Shown here piece by piece: positions 9,704 through 17,606 of a stretch of 37,874 nt of DNA; within the stretch, counting starts at the first letter, position 1, and every line of letters begins with the position of its first letter. The notes beneath the pieces were generated by a model. That model was given only the letters and a program-made list of their open reading frames with translations. It was not told where the DNA came from and searched no databases. The stretch is from Candidatus Caenarcanales bacterium (GTDB lineage Bacteria > Cyanobacteriota > Vampirovibrionia > LMEP-6097): the NCBI GenBank assembly GCA_022447685.1, contig JAKVAO010000017.1:1-37874 (forward strand), in the 5' to 3' direction. The translations under genes and the position numbers were made by a program.

Positions 9704-11249
9704 CAAAAGCCTTGGTTCTATTATTAACGAAAATTCTGGTAGCTAAGACAATCATAGAGTGAGAAAGTAACTTAGCGATTGTAGAGTTTGCGTGAAGAAC
9801 TTTAGCATCATGAGTTAATTCCTTATCGTGGTCAACCTTAGGCATAAAGTCTTTATAGGTAGCATTGCTTGGTAAGTATTTATTGATAAGACTTTGAATA
9901 CCATCAATCTTCATATCATCGGTATTTTTAGCTAGAATTCCTTTGTCCACCGAGTGTTTACTTGCTAATTGCTGATCAGCTGCAACTCCCATAAAGTTCA
10001 TTAATTTATGACCAAAGTATAGTATCGGTGTAAACAAACCAGCAATCATGCCACTTTCAAAAAGCTCTGATTTACCTTGAGAATTGACCAGCCTTGAAAA
10101 ATCATAGGCAAGTCCCTGGTTGATAAAGTTCATTTCATCTGTAGGGAAGACACCGTGAGAAAAACCAGTTCTATTAATTATTGCCTTGGCGAATTTATTT
10201 GAACCATCACTCATTTTATTTAAGGCAAGTACTCCACCATGGAATAAGAAACCAGAAGATAGAGCCAAGGCAGAACCAAGCTTCTGAAGCGGACCATATG
10301 AAGATTTTTCTTCCTTGGCATCAAGTCCTTTCAAACCAGGGAAACTATCAAGTCCAAGAATTTTTGACCTGAAGAATCTATTTAGAAGAGGGACAGAAGC
10401 CCACAGTGAACTTTTCACGCCACCTTCAAAAAATCTCATTGCCAAATGAAACTTCTTAATAGACTCAATATCATCTTTACTAGGGTTAAAGTCATCTACA
10501 AAATCAAAGACTTTTTTAGCTTTATAAGCCTGAAGTAATTTAGCCTCTTCATCTCTAGCAGGTAAACTTCGCATATTATTGAGGAATTCACGAGGTTCAC
10601 TTTCTTGTATTCTCGTAAGCTCCTCTGCTAATTTATCTGGTTTATCTAAGACTTCATAAGGTATTAATAGTAAATGCCTAGCATCTTCTCTTAGGTGTTT
10701 ATCCAAAGTAAAATTAGCAACAAACTTAGTCAAAGACTCAGTTACACCAATACCAGAAATATTCAATATAAATTTAAGAACACCTTTGAAAGCTTCTTCT
10801 GAAGCACTTGCAAAATTCAAAACTCCTTCAGAAAAATTTCTAAATAAACCTGCAGCACTCGCTGCCATGTCATCACCAATTGCAGTAGCTATAGCTGTTT
10901 TCATAATAGGTCTAGTATCAATAAACCTAGCAAAACGCATAGCCATCTTCTGAAAGACACTTTTAGTGATTTGCTCATCGCCATCATCTTCTGCGTTTCT
11001 GAAATTCATCAAAGATCGATCAAGTGAAACAACATTATTGAGACCTTCTTCATTTAAAGCAAGATTATGGTTTGAAAAAATTTTATCGAGAGTTCTGTGT
11101 AAATTAATTTTATCCAGCTCTTGCTCGCTGATATCAAGAGCATCAAAATTCAAATCATTAATTTCTATTTCATTTGCAGCAGTATCTAACTGATCATTCC
11201 GGGAATGACCATGCACTGGACTATTAGTTAAAGTCTCAAGTCCTTGCAT
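9684..11249 (-). CDS. hypothetical protein, 521 residues
   Basis: I do not recognise this protein. The first ~90 residues are acidic and polar, probably partly disordered (DLNFDALDISEQELDKI). The rest is helical, with alanine/glycine-rich, moderately hydrophobic helices at about residues 120-180 (IGDDMAASAAGLF) and 325-350 (LGSALALSSGFLFHGGVLAL), and one near 400-415 (SGMIAGLFTPILYFG). These could pack against or insert into a membrane, but there is no signal peptide. The ATG at 11249 has no good Shine-Dalgarno sequence. Its last 20 bp lie under the 3' end of the giant ATP-grasp-like gene on the other strand, so the two transcripts must overlap antisense. Confidence 0.75.
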   Translation of the reverse strand: MQGLETLTNSPVHGHSRNDQLDTAANEIEINDLNFDALDISEQELDKINLHRTLDKIFSNHNLALNEEGLNNVVSLDRSLMNFRNAEDDGDEQITKSVFQKMAMRFARFIDTRPIMKTAIATAIGDDMAASAAGLFRNFSEGVLNFASASEEAFKGVLKFILNISGIGVTESLTKFVANFTLDKHLREDARHLLLIPYEVLDKPDKLAEELTRIQESEPREFLNNMRSLPARDEEAKLLQAYKAKKVFDFVDDFNPSKDDIESIKKFHLAMRFFEGGVKSSLWASVPLLNRFFRSKILGLDSFPGLKGLDAKEEKSSYGPLQKLGSALALSSGFLFHGGVLALNKMSDGSNKFAKAIINRTGFSHGVFPTDEMNFINQGLAYDFSRLVNSQGKSELFESGMIAGLFTPILYFGHKLMNFMGVAADQQLASKHSVDKGILAKNTDDMKIDGIQSLINKYLPSNATYKDFMPKVDHDKELTHDAKVLHANSTIAKLLSHSMIVLATRIFVNNRTKAFATSMGE

Positions 11250-11328
11250 ACAAATATAGCTCTACATATTAAATTGTAATACATTTCGCACACTATGTGT
11301 ATTAACTTATCTATTTTTTTAAGGCTTT

Positions 11329-11337
11329 TGCTATAAT
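11329..11337 (+). promoter_or_regulatory. extended -10 promoter element
   Basis: TGCTATAAT combines a perfect -10 hexamer (11332-11337) with the TGn extension, which reduces the need for a -35 box; none is evident. The GTG start codon at 11347 is only nine bases further on, so the transcript would have almost no leader. Confidence 0.5.
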
Positions 11338-11346
11338 TTATGCTAA

Positions 11347-12006
11347 GTGAAAGATGAAACACCAGTTGATAATTCAGGAATTGGCTTAGATAGTAAGTTG
11401 ATTTCAATGAGATATGAAGAAGTTAAGCAAAAACTTCTAGAAAAAGTCGCAAATGAATCAATTTTCCATAGAGATATTATTTTACCTAATGGCCAAATCG
11501 CTGATATTTGCCTAGATGTTAAAGAAAGTTTCCTCTCAGCAGAAGGAGTATTTTTAACAAGCTTAGCTATACTTCACAATATTTCAGATGACGTAGAAGC
11601 GATTGGAGCTAATATTGAAACATCTTCTTCGATACCATCGACGACTTCACTTTTGGCTTATGTTAGAGGTCAAAAAATAGACTGTTTCTATGTTAAGAAT
11701 CAACCAAGACAAGTTGGTTTCTCCAAGTGGATTCAAGGTCCACTTAAACAGGGAGCGAAGATTTGCCTAATTCAAGACATGATCAGTGATTCTGATGCGG
11801 TTGTAGATTTAGTTAGAAAGGTGAAAGAAGAGTCATCAGCACAAATTTTACAGGTAATAGGTCTAGTTGATATTTCCAAGCATGCAGCTACTAGATTCTT
11901 TGATATCGGTATCAACTACACACCTATCATCAAGTTAAAAGAAATCATTGATATACTTCCTGACTCAGAGCTATTAGTACAAGAGAAATTCCATGCTCAA
12001 GTTTGA
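11347..12006 (+). CDS. orotate phosphoribosyltransferase-like protein with degenerate active site
   Basis: The fold pattern matches type I phosphoribosyltransferases of the PyrE kind: ADICLDVKESFLSAEGV (residues 52-68) corresponds to the PyrE beta-hood start, and GPLKQGAKICLIQDMIS (131-147) to the hydrophobic strand leading into the PRPP-binding loop. Key residues are altered. The catalytic loop normally reading KxxKxHGxGK is here KNQPRQVGFSK (117-127), with the His replaced by Val, and the PRPP motif normally reading like EDVITTGGS is here QDMISDSDA. The protein may have lost PyrE activity or changed substrate. The GTG start follows an extended -10 box. It overlaps the next gene by 14 bp, suggesting coupled translation. 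Length (219) is close to normal PyrE with an N-terminal extension of about 20 residues. Confidence 0.65.
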   Translation: MKDETPVDNSGIGLDSKLISMRYEEVKQKLLEKVANESIFHRDIILPNGQIADICLDVKESFLSAEGVFLTSLAILHNISDDVEAIGANIETSSSIPSTTSLLAYVRGQKIDCFYVKNQPRQVGFSKWIQGPLKQGAKICLIQDMISDSDAVVDLVRKVKEESSAQILQVIGLVDISKHAATRFFDIGINYTPIIKLKEIIDILPDSELLVQEKFHAQV

Positions 12007-12772
12007 TTATCATAATCACCCACAAGCTCATAGAGAAGACTTGCATTATAGAGAAGAGGTTCTTCAACCGTGGGCAGATAAAGCTAGGGCAATTGGAATC
12101 ACAGACTTCGCACTTACAGATCATGATAGATATAAAGCTGGTTTTAGCTTCGATGAGCTAAAGAAATTTCAGTACAACAATTCAGATCTTAAGATTAGAG
12201 CAGGGATAGAACTCGACAACGATCCTGAGACTAGTGATTCTGGTAAAAAATGGGTTGAAAAACATTATGATGATTTAGACTTCGTACTTGGTTCTGTTCA
12301 TTTCGTCAAAGATTTTCCATTTGATCATCCATATTACATCAAAGAATACGATAACTATGATATCGATGAACTTTATACCGAATATTACAAACTTATTCAA
12401 AAGACAGCAAAGTCTGGGCTAGTAGACTCTCTAGCACACCTAGACTTAATCAAAATATTCAAATTCTTTCCTGAAACTGACCTAAGCGCACTCTATGAGG
12501 AAACTTTGGATATTATCAAAGCCCAAGATCTTTCCATGGAAATCAGCACAGCTGGTTTTAGAAAACCTATTGGGGAACAATACCCTCACTTTGATTTAAT
12601 CAAACTTGCAAAAGCAAAGGGAATTAGTTTTACTATAGCTAGTGATGCCCACACAGCAGCTGATCTTGGAAAGAATTATGACTTATTAGAAAATATTCTA
12701 AAAGAATTTGAAATCGAAGAAGTTGCCACTTACGAGAAACACAAAAAAATCATGGCTTCGCCATATTTATAA
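11993..12772 (+). CDS. PHP-family phosphatase, histidinol-phosphatase-like
   Basis: A 259-residue PHP-domain hydrolase. Metal-ligand motifs are in the expected order: DYHNH (H7, H9), LTDHD (residues 41-45), GIELD (71-75), SVHF (H103), AHLDLIKIF (H149) and the closing IASDAHTAADLG. The HxH, SVHF and AHLDL patterns are typical of HisK-type histidinol-phosphate phosphatases, which remove phosphate from histidinol phosphate in histidine synthesis using a trinuclear metal centre. PHP proteins also serve other phosphoesters, and no other his genes are in the window, so the exact substrate is uncertain. The ATG at 11993 sits inside the end of the upstream PRTase-like gene, so the pair is probably co-transcribed and translationally coupled. 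Confidence 0.82.
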   Translation: MLKFDYHNHPQAHREDLHYREEVLQPWADKARAIGITDFALTDHDRYKAGFSFDELKKFQYNNSDLKIRAGIELDNDPETSDSGKKWVEKHYDDLDFVLGSVHFVKDFPFDHPYYIKEYDNYDIDELYTEYYKLIQKTAKSGLVDSLAHLDLIKIFKFFPETDLSALYEETLDIIKAQDLSMEISTAGFRKPIGEQYPHFDLIKLAKAKGISFTIASDAHTAADLGKNYDLLENILKEFEIEEVATYEKHKKIMASPYL

Positions 12773-12819
12773 TTCTTTAGCTTACTTATAATTAGTCCTA
12801 GATAGCTTTATAATAAGGT

Positions 12820-15021
12820 ATGAAGTTTATTTACAGAGCTTACTTTCTCATATTAGTTTTTCTAATAAGTGGCTCAATGCCAGCCCAGGCAGACAGTTCA
12901 AGAATTTGGCAAAAATTAGGTGGTCCTATAGGTGGCCTTGGCTACAATGTCAAAATTGATCCCCAAGACCCTAAAACCATTTACGTCACAGATGCCTTTA
13001 CTGGAGTACAAAAAAGTACAAACGGCGGTAAATCATGGTCCACTATCAACAATGGAATCATGACAAGAGTTGGACCAAGCAATGATGAAATTCCAGTTTT
13101 TAGTTTAAGTATTGATCCAAGCAACTCCAATATAATCTGGGTTGGTACCCAAGGTGAAGGTGCAATATATAAATCTACTGATGGCGGCAAAAGCTTTAGC
13201 CAAAAGAATAACGGTATAGAAGAAGATGCTGCGTTAACAATTAGAAACTTTGCAATTTACCCCGATGATAATCAAAGAGTGATTATGACAGGTGAACTCG
13301 ATGTCGGAGAAGCAGGTGATGAATTTTCAAAAGTCAAGGGAGTCATGTATAGAACAGATAATGGCGGAGAAAGCTGGACTAAGCTTTGGGAAGGAGATAG
13401 CCTTGCAAGATGGGTTTGCATCAATCCTCTAAATACTGATTCTATTGTTGTGGCAACAGGAATCTTTGATAGAGAAGCTTTCAACACCAATGGACTTGGA
13501 GCTATCAAAACAACAGATGAAGGTGAAACCTGGTTCGATGCTAACAATGGGATAAGCGGAAGTCTCTTTATGGGCGGCATGGCCATGCACAATGATCTGC
13601 CAGCAACCATACTTGTTGCAACTGGTAACAATAATGATTTCAACAAAGGTATCAATGGAGCTGTATTTCTATCAACAGATGCAGCTGAAAGCTGGGAGCA
13701 GGTTTATCCACAATCCAATTTCAACTTTGATTACAAAGTTTACACTAGTACAGCTTTTGCACCTTCTAACCCTAAAATCATGTACATAGGAAGTTCTGAA
13801 GCTATCTTTAGATCTAGCGATTCTGGTAAAACTTGGACAAAGTATTCTGGACTTAGAGGAACCCCGTGGGGACCTAATGGTATCAGAGCCGGAGTCCCAA
13901 TCGAGATTCAAGTAGATCCCAAGAACCCAAACATAGTCTATGTCAATAACTATGGAGGTGGAGTTTTCAGATCAATCAATGGTGGTAAGACCTGGAAAAA
14001 CTTCAGTAAAGGCTACACTGGAGCAAACTTATATTCAGTTGCTGTAAGTGACAAGAAAGCAAATAGAATTCTTGTAAATGGCAGAAGTGGTCCTTTCAAA
14101 AGTAACAATGCTGGTCTCAAATGGAAGGGACTTGCTGTAAATCCAGTCAACTACGCAGAAGGCCTTGCAAGTGCAATAGATCCACGTTCACCCAAAATCA
14201 TGTATATAAGTGATGAGCACAATGCTCAAATATTTAAATCTATTAACGCCGGTAAATCCTGGTCAAAAGTTTTTGAGCACCCAGATGCAGATGCTTCAGA
14301 TGCCAATAATAGGCACGGCGCCAAAGAAATACTAATCTCCAAATCCAATCCAGAAATAATATATGCTGGTTTTAGCAATGATGGACTTTTTGCAGACCCA
14401 CATTCAGAAGATTTTAGCGATAGCTTTGGAGTTTATAAATCTGTAGACGCTGGAAGAAACTGGTTCCCGGCAAATACTGGCTTAGAGTTAACAACACAAA
14501 ATATTACTGCAATGGTAGTAAATCCAGAAAATCCAGAAGAACTATATATAGGACTCAGAGAAGGTGGACTCTACTACAGTAGCAATGGTGCACAGAGCTG
14601 GACTCTGATACCAGAACCTATATTAGATGACAATGGAGTTTTAGCTTTAGCTGTAGATTTCCAGGAGGATAACAATATAATTTATGCTGCTGGAATTGAT
14701 ACAGGTATCTGTAAATCTAATGATTCTGGTGCAAATTGGTTACAGATCTTAGATGAAGATTTAATAAGCGATACCAATTTCACTCCAGCAAATGACAAAA
14801 AATTAATCAGAGCGTTACGTATTAACCCTAGGAACTCAGATCAAATCTTTGCAGCTGACTGGTATTCAGGTATCTACATATCAGAAAATGCCGGACAGAA
14901 TTGGCAAATATTAAATGATGGACTAGAAATACGATCTATAAATAATATTGAAATATCCAGCAACGGAGCGCTAGTTTATGCCGCAACAAGAGGCTCTGGG
15001 CTCTATCTTTTAAAAATATAG
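12820..15021 (+). CDS. secreted beta-propeller protein with 13 Asp-box (BNR) repeats
   Basis: The 733-residue protein begins with a signal peptide (MKFIYRAYFLILVFLISG, cleavage probably after AQA near residue 24) and has no other membrane segment, so it is exported. It contains 13 recognisable Asp-box motifs of the S/T-x-D/N-x-G-x-x-W type, for example KSTNGGKSW, RTDNGGESW, RSSDSGKTW, RSINGGKTW, KSVDAGRNW and ISENAGQNW, usually alternating with DPxNPxxxYV strands. This is the pattern of sialidase/sortilin/Ycf48-like beta-propellers; 13 boxes suggest two propellers. None of the Arg-triad or catalytic residues of true sialidases is evident, so a binding or scaffold role is more likely than an enzyme. 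A TATAAT sits five bases before the ATG. A histidine-kinase homologue follows 57 bp downstream in the same direction. Confidence 0.85.
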   Translation: MKFIYRAYFLILVFLISGSMPAQADSSRIWQKLGGPIGGLGYNVKIDPQDPKTIYVTDAFTGVQKSTNGGKSWSTINNGIMTRVGPSNDEIPVFSLSIDPSNSNIIWVGTQGEGAIYKSTDGGKSFSQKNNGIEEDAALTIRNFAIYPDDNQRVIMTGELDVGEAGDEFSKVKGVMYRTDNGGESWTKLWEGDSLARWVCINPLNTDSIVVATGIFDREAFNTNGLGAIKTTDEGETWFDANNGISGSLFMGGMAMHNDLPATILVATGNNNDFNKGINGAVFLSTDAAESWEQVYPQSNFNFDYKVYTSTAFAPSNPKIMYIGSSEAIFRSSDSGKTWTKYSGLRGTPWGPNGIRAGVPIEIQVDPKNPNIVYVNNYGGGVFRSINGGKTWKNFSKGYTGANLYSVAVSDKKANRILVNGRSGPFKSNNAGLKWKGLAVNPVNYAEGLASAIDPRSPKIMYISDEHNAQIFKSINAGKSWSKVFEHPDADASDANNRHGAKEILISKSNPEIIYAGFSNDGLFADPHSEDFSDSFGVYKSVDAGRNWFPANTGLELTTQNITAMVVNPENPEELYIGLREGGLYYSSNGAQSWTLIPEPILDDNGVLALAVDFQEDNNIIYAAGIDTGICKSNDSGANWLQILDEDLISDTNFTPANDKKLIRALRINPRNSDQIFAADWYSGIYISENAGQNWQILNDGLEIRSINNIEISSNGALVYAATRGSGLYLLKI

Positions 15022-15078
15022 GTCAAGTGATGTAGTCAAATAATATTTTCTGGGTAAATTTAAATTGGTACCTTATTT

Positions 15079-16341
15079 ATGAACTTGAAATCAAAAATTA
15101 GTTTACTCGCCCTCTTGTTATTCGGATTAATAACAACTTTAGCTTTGTCGAGCATAAAACTAAATAAGATTAATGACAGAATTGCAACAATTCATAAGAA
15201 TCAGTACCTATCTTTGCTAAAAGCGCAAAAATTAAAAAAAGAACTCAGTAATCAAATCCAAAATACTGAGAAGAAAGACTTAGATTCAGAAAAATTAGAT
15301 TATCTCTTAAAAAAATATCAAAAGAAAAATGATGTCGACCAAGAGAAAAAATTAGCAGCTTCAAACAAAAAGAAACAAATGAATCTTGAGAAAGCTCAAG
15401 AAAACAAAATGTTTTATCAAAGGTTAATCAACTACAATCTAGTTGCTATAGCATTTTTAATAGCATATATCGCCTTCTATGTAATATTTGGCATAATCTG
15501 TCCAATTGACGATTTAAATGCAGCAACTCAGTTAATTATAGGTAAAATCTATGGGGAAAATATTCCTCAAGAGCGACGTGGAGATGAAATTGGTAATCTA
15601 GCTAGAGCAATAGTGCTTGTAAAAGAGAATGCGAAAAAACAAGAAGCACGAATTGACGAGTGGGAAGATTTTGCTTACAATTCAGCACAAGATATACATG
15701 AACCATTAAATTCAACAATTGGTTTAATTGAAATAACAGAAGAAGCTCTTAGAAACGGCGACCAAGAGAAAGTCTTCACCAGCTTAGCTACAGTTAAAGA
15801 TTCTTTAAATAGGCTAGAAGCTCTTGTACACAATATCCTAGACTTCACGAAGTGTAGTAAATCAGACGAAGAAATAACAGATATCAATCTAAAAAAAGCT
15901 GTTCTAGCTTCACTAAGAGAACTTGCTGAAATGGATCCTGATTACAATAAGGTTAAAGTTAAGTTAGATATTGATGATAATTTAAGTGTAAAGTCTAAAG
16001 AATCATTACTTAAACTCATTTTCTTAAACATAGCTTCAAATGCAGTAAAGTACAAAGATGCAGAGAAAGACACACCTTATCTAGCAATTAAGAATAAAGA
16101 AAAAGATGGCAAATTATTCCTAGAGTTTGAAGATAATGGTATTGGTATCCCTAGACAATATCACGATCAGATATTCACTATGTTCAAAAGATTTCACCCT
16201 GGAGTTTCCTATGGAAGTGGACTTGGTTTATATATAATCAAAAAAAGTTGCGATCTTCTTAAAACCGCTGTGGCTTACAAACCTCACAAAAAAGGCTCTA
16301 CCTTTAAAGTTGAACTTGATAAAGCTAAAGTCGCGAAATAG
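15079..16341 (+). CDS. membrane histidine-kinase homologue lacking the phospho-acceptor His
   Basis: The order is membrane helix (about residues 8-27), a Lys/Glu-rich coiled-coil segment (30-110), a second membrane helix (about 116-138), HAMP-like linker (142-185), HisKA helix, and a HATPase_c domain. The ATPase domain keeps its motifs: FLNIASNAVKY (N box), EDNGIGIP (G1), FKRFHPG (F box) and GSGLGLYIIKK (G2). In the HisKA helix, where relatives read ASHDLREPL, this protein reads SAQDIHEPL, so the phosphorylatable His is Gln204. A His is present at 207 but out of register. It may be a non-phosphorylating sensor that binds ATP, or it may partner another kinase. Both hydrophobic segments flank a charged loop of ~90 residues that would lie outside the cytoplasm. 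No response regulator is adjacent. Confidence 0.85.
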   Translation: MNLKSKISLLALLLFGLITTLALSSIKLNKINDRIATIHKNQYLSLLKAQKLKKELSNQIQNTEKKDLDSEKLDYLLKKYQKKNDVDQEKKLAASNKKKQMNLEKAQENKMFYQRLINYNLVAIAFLIAYIAFYVIFGIICPIDDLNAATQLIIGKIYGENIPQERRGDEIGNLARAIVLVKENAKKQEARIDEWEDFAYNSAQDIHEPLNSTIGLIEITEEALRNGDQEKVFTSLATVKDSLNRLEALVHNILDFTKCSKSDEEITDINLKKAVLASLRELAEMDPDYNKVKVKLDIDDNLSVKSKESLLKLIFLNIASNAVKYKDAEKDTPYLAIKNKEKDGKLFLEFEDNGIGIPRQYHDQIFTMFKRFHPGVSYGSGLGLYIIKKSCDLLKTAVAYKPHKKGSTFKVELDKAKVAK

Positions 16342-16363
16342 AAAATCAAAAACAATTTAATAG

Positions 16364-16642
16364 CTACTTAAGATATTGATTCTTCATAGCCTGAGCTAGA
16401 CCTAAGCCGCTTTGATTAGTTCTGACCATGTCTTTTGCTATAGCTTCATCCATGAATTGATAAAACATCTGCTCTGCCTGTCCTGCGTTAAGCAGTCCAT
16501 CAGTGCTTTTCGGATGCATTTCTTTAAGCATCATCTGCAAGAACATTGCTTCAAAATCCTCAGCTGCAGCATCCTGTCTTCTTAGTTTTTGCTCACTACT
16601 GAGGTTAACTCCAATATTCATCAATGATGGATCAATCTTCAT
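16364..16642 (-). CDS. flgJ: flagellar rod-binding protein FlgJ (rod domain only)
   Basis: This 92-residue protein matches the N-terminal rod-binding domain of FlgJ: a polar start, then DAAAEDFEAMFLQMMLKEM, GQAEQMFYQFMDEAIAKDM and a closing LGLAQAMKNQYL. It would act in the periplasm as a rod-assembly (cap) factor. The muramidase domain fused to FlgJ in enterobacteria is absent, as in many other phyla, so peptidoglycan cutting must come from another protein. The ATG overlaps the TGA of the upstream gene in the classic ATGA arrangement, so it is translationally coupled to it as the last gene of the flgI operon. Confidence 0.85.
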   Translation of the reverse strand: MKIDPSLMNIGVNLSSEQKLRRQDAAAEDFEAMFLQMMLKEMHPKSTDGLLNAGQAEQMFYQFMDEAIAKDMVRTNQSGLGLAQAMKNQYLK

Positions 16643-17595
16643 ATCGCGATTTTGAAAAATTCCTGTTTATCGAAACTATCAGTTAAAACTAGCCAACGTT
16701 TAGTTTCTTGATGCCCTTTATTTGGCAGCATCAATTCATACTCCATCTGTGAATGCGCAGGTATTGATTTTTTGTCAAAGTAATTAAAACCATTAACCGG
16801 TGCTTTGATGTAACCTAGACTGTCAACCACTTTCAAATTAACTAGAGAAATATCTTGGTCTCTATTATTTTCAATAAAAACTTTCAATTTATCTCTTTTC
16901 TTTTTTAGGATTTTAGCGGAAACCATAGTATCAACTGGAATCAAGCTTTGAGCCTGTGTTTGTTGCTCCTGCATATTCACAAGTGAAAGAGTCATAGCTA
17001 AACCTGGATCAATTTTCAGCTCTTTACCTTTAGCAGCAATAAAAGAAACTAGAGCTATACCTGCTCCAGCACCAGCACCAATCATAATATTAGAGCCATC
17101 TAGAGAAGAACCTAGAACTCCAGCAAATCTAAATCCAGCAAAAGCCCCTAATGCTGCACCACCTAAAACTTTTTTGGTAGCTTCACCTACAGCTTTTATA
17201 TACTTATGCTTATCGTCGATCAAAGATCCATCTGCTTGAATTTCAATACGGTTAATTTGATCAGGAAAAACAATTTCATCAAATTGAACATTAATATGAG
17301 CTGCTCTTCTAAAGCTTCTTGCGCGCTGGATTTCAGCGACCTGCCCCTTCACCTTACTTCCCTTAGGAATTAAAACAACACCATTATCTAAAACTACATC
17401 TTCAACCACCCTTGCATCAAAATGCTCTCCTTCCTGAGTATATTTATTCACAGGCCATTCTGCAACAACGTGTACAGGAGTTGTTTCAATCAAGCCAAGC
17501 TTAATTGGTTTTGCTTGCACTCCAATAGAAAAGCTAGACTGGCAAAGTAACAGAAAAATTATTAAGATTGGTAAAAATTTCTTTGTATCCACCAA
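16639..17595 (-). CDS. secreted VirB10/TrbI-like protein in the flagellar operon
   Basis: A 318-residue exported protein, with signal peptide at residues 1-28 ending in VQA. The region 59-200 resembles the C-terminal part of VirB10/TrbI proteins: LDNGVVLIPKGSKVKGQV (69-86), FDEIVFPD (105-112), a glycine-rich stretch (145-181, GGAALGAFAG and IGAGAGAGIAL) and KGKELKIDPGLAMTL (189-203). In VirB10 this part is a beta-barrel near the outer membrane. The remaining ~100 residues look like an immunoglobulin-type beta domain. The GTG start at 17595 follows a strong AGGGGG Shine-Dalgarno sequence. It lies 11 bp after flgI and overlaps flgJ by 4 bp, the position occupied in some genomes by other ring or rod genes. 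It is not FlgH by sequence. A role around the P ring or outer membrane is inference from position. Confidence 0.7.
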   Translation of the reverse strand: MVDTKKFLPILIIFLLLCQSSFSIGVQAKPIKLGLIETTPVHVVAEWPVNKYTQEGEHFDARVVEDVVLDNGVVLIPKGSKVKGQVAEIQRARSFRRAAHINVQFDEIVFPDQINRIEIQADGSLIDDKHKYIKAVGEATKKVLGGAALGAFAGFRFAGVLGSSLDGSNIMIGAGAGAGIALVSFIAAKGKELKIDPGLAMTLSLVNMQEQQTQAQSLIPVDTMVSAKILKKKRDKLKVFIENNRDQDISLVNLKVVDSLGYIKAPVNGFNYFDKKSIPAHSQMEYELMLPNKGHQETKRWLVLTDSFDKQEFFKIAI

Positions 17596-17606
17596 ATTAT
17601 AACCCC

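Noticed and set aside
13272..13911. Antisense open frames across the Asp-box protein
   Set aside because: They are mirror images of repeated Asp-box codons, hydrophobic Ser/Leu/Pro-rich translations without ribosome-binding sites.
12820..15021. Sialidase activity for the Asp-box protein
   Set aside because: Asp-boxes are structural; I see no arginine triad or catalytic Tyr/Glu/Asp arrangement of sialidases.
16639..17595. FlgH (L-ring lipoprotein) or FlgA for the gene between flgI and flgJ
   Set aside because: There is no proper lipobox (LLLC has Leu before Cys), no FlgH signature, and no SAF domain of FlgA.
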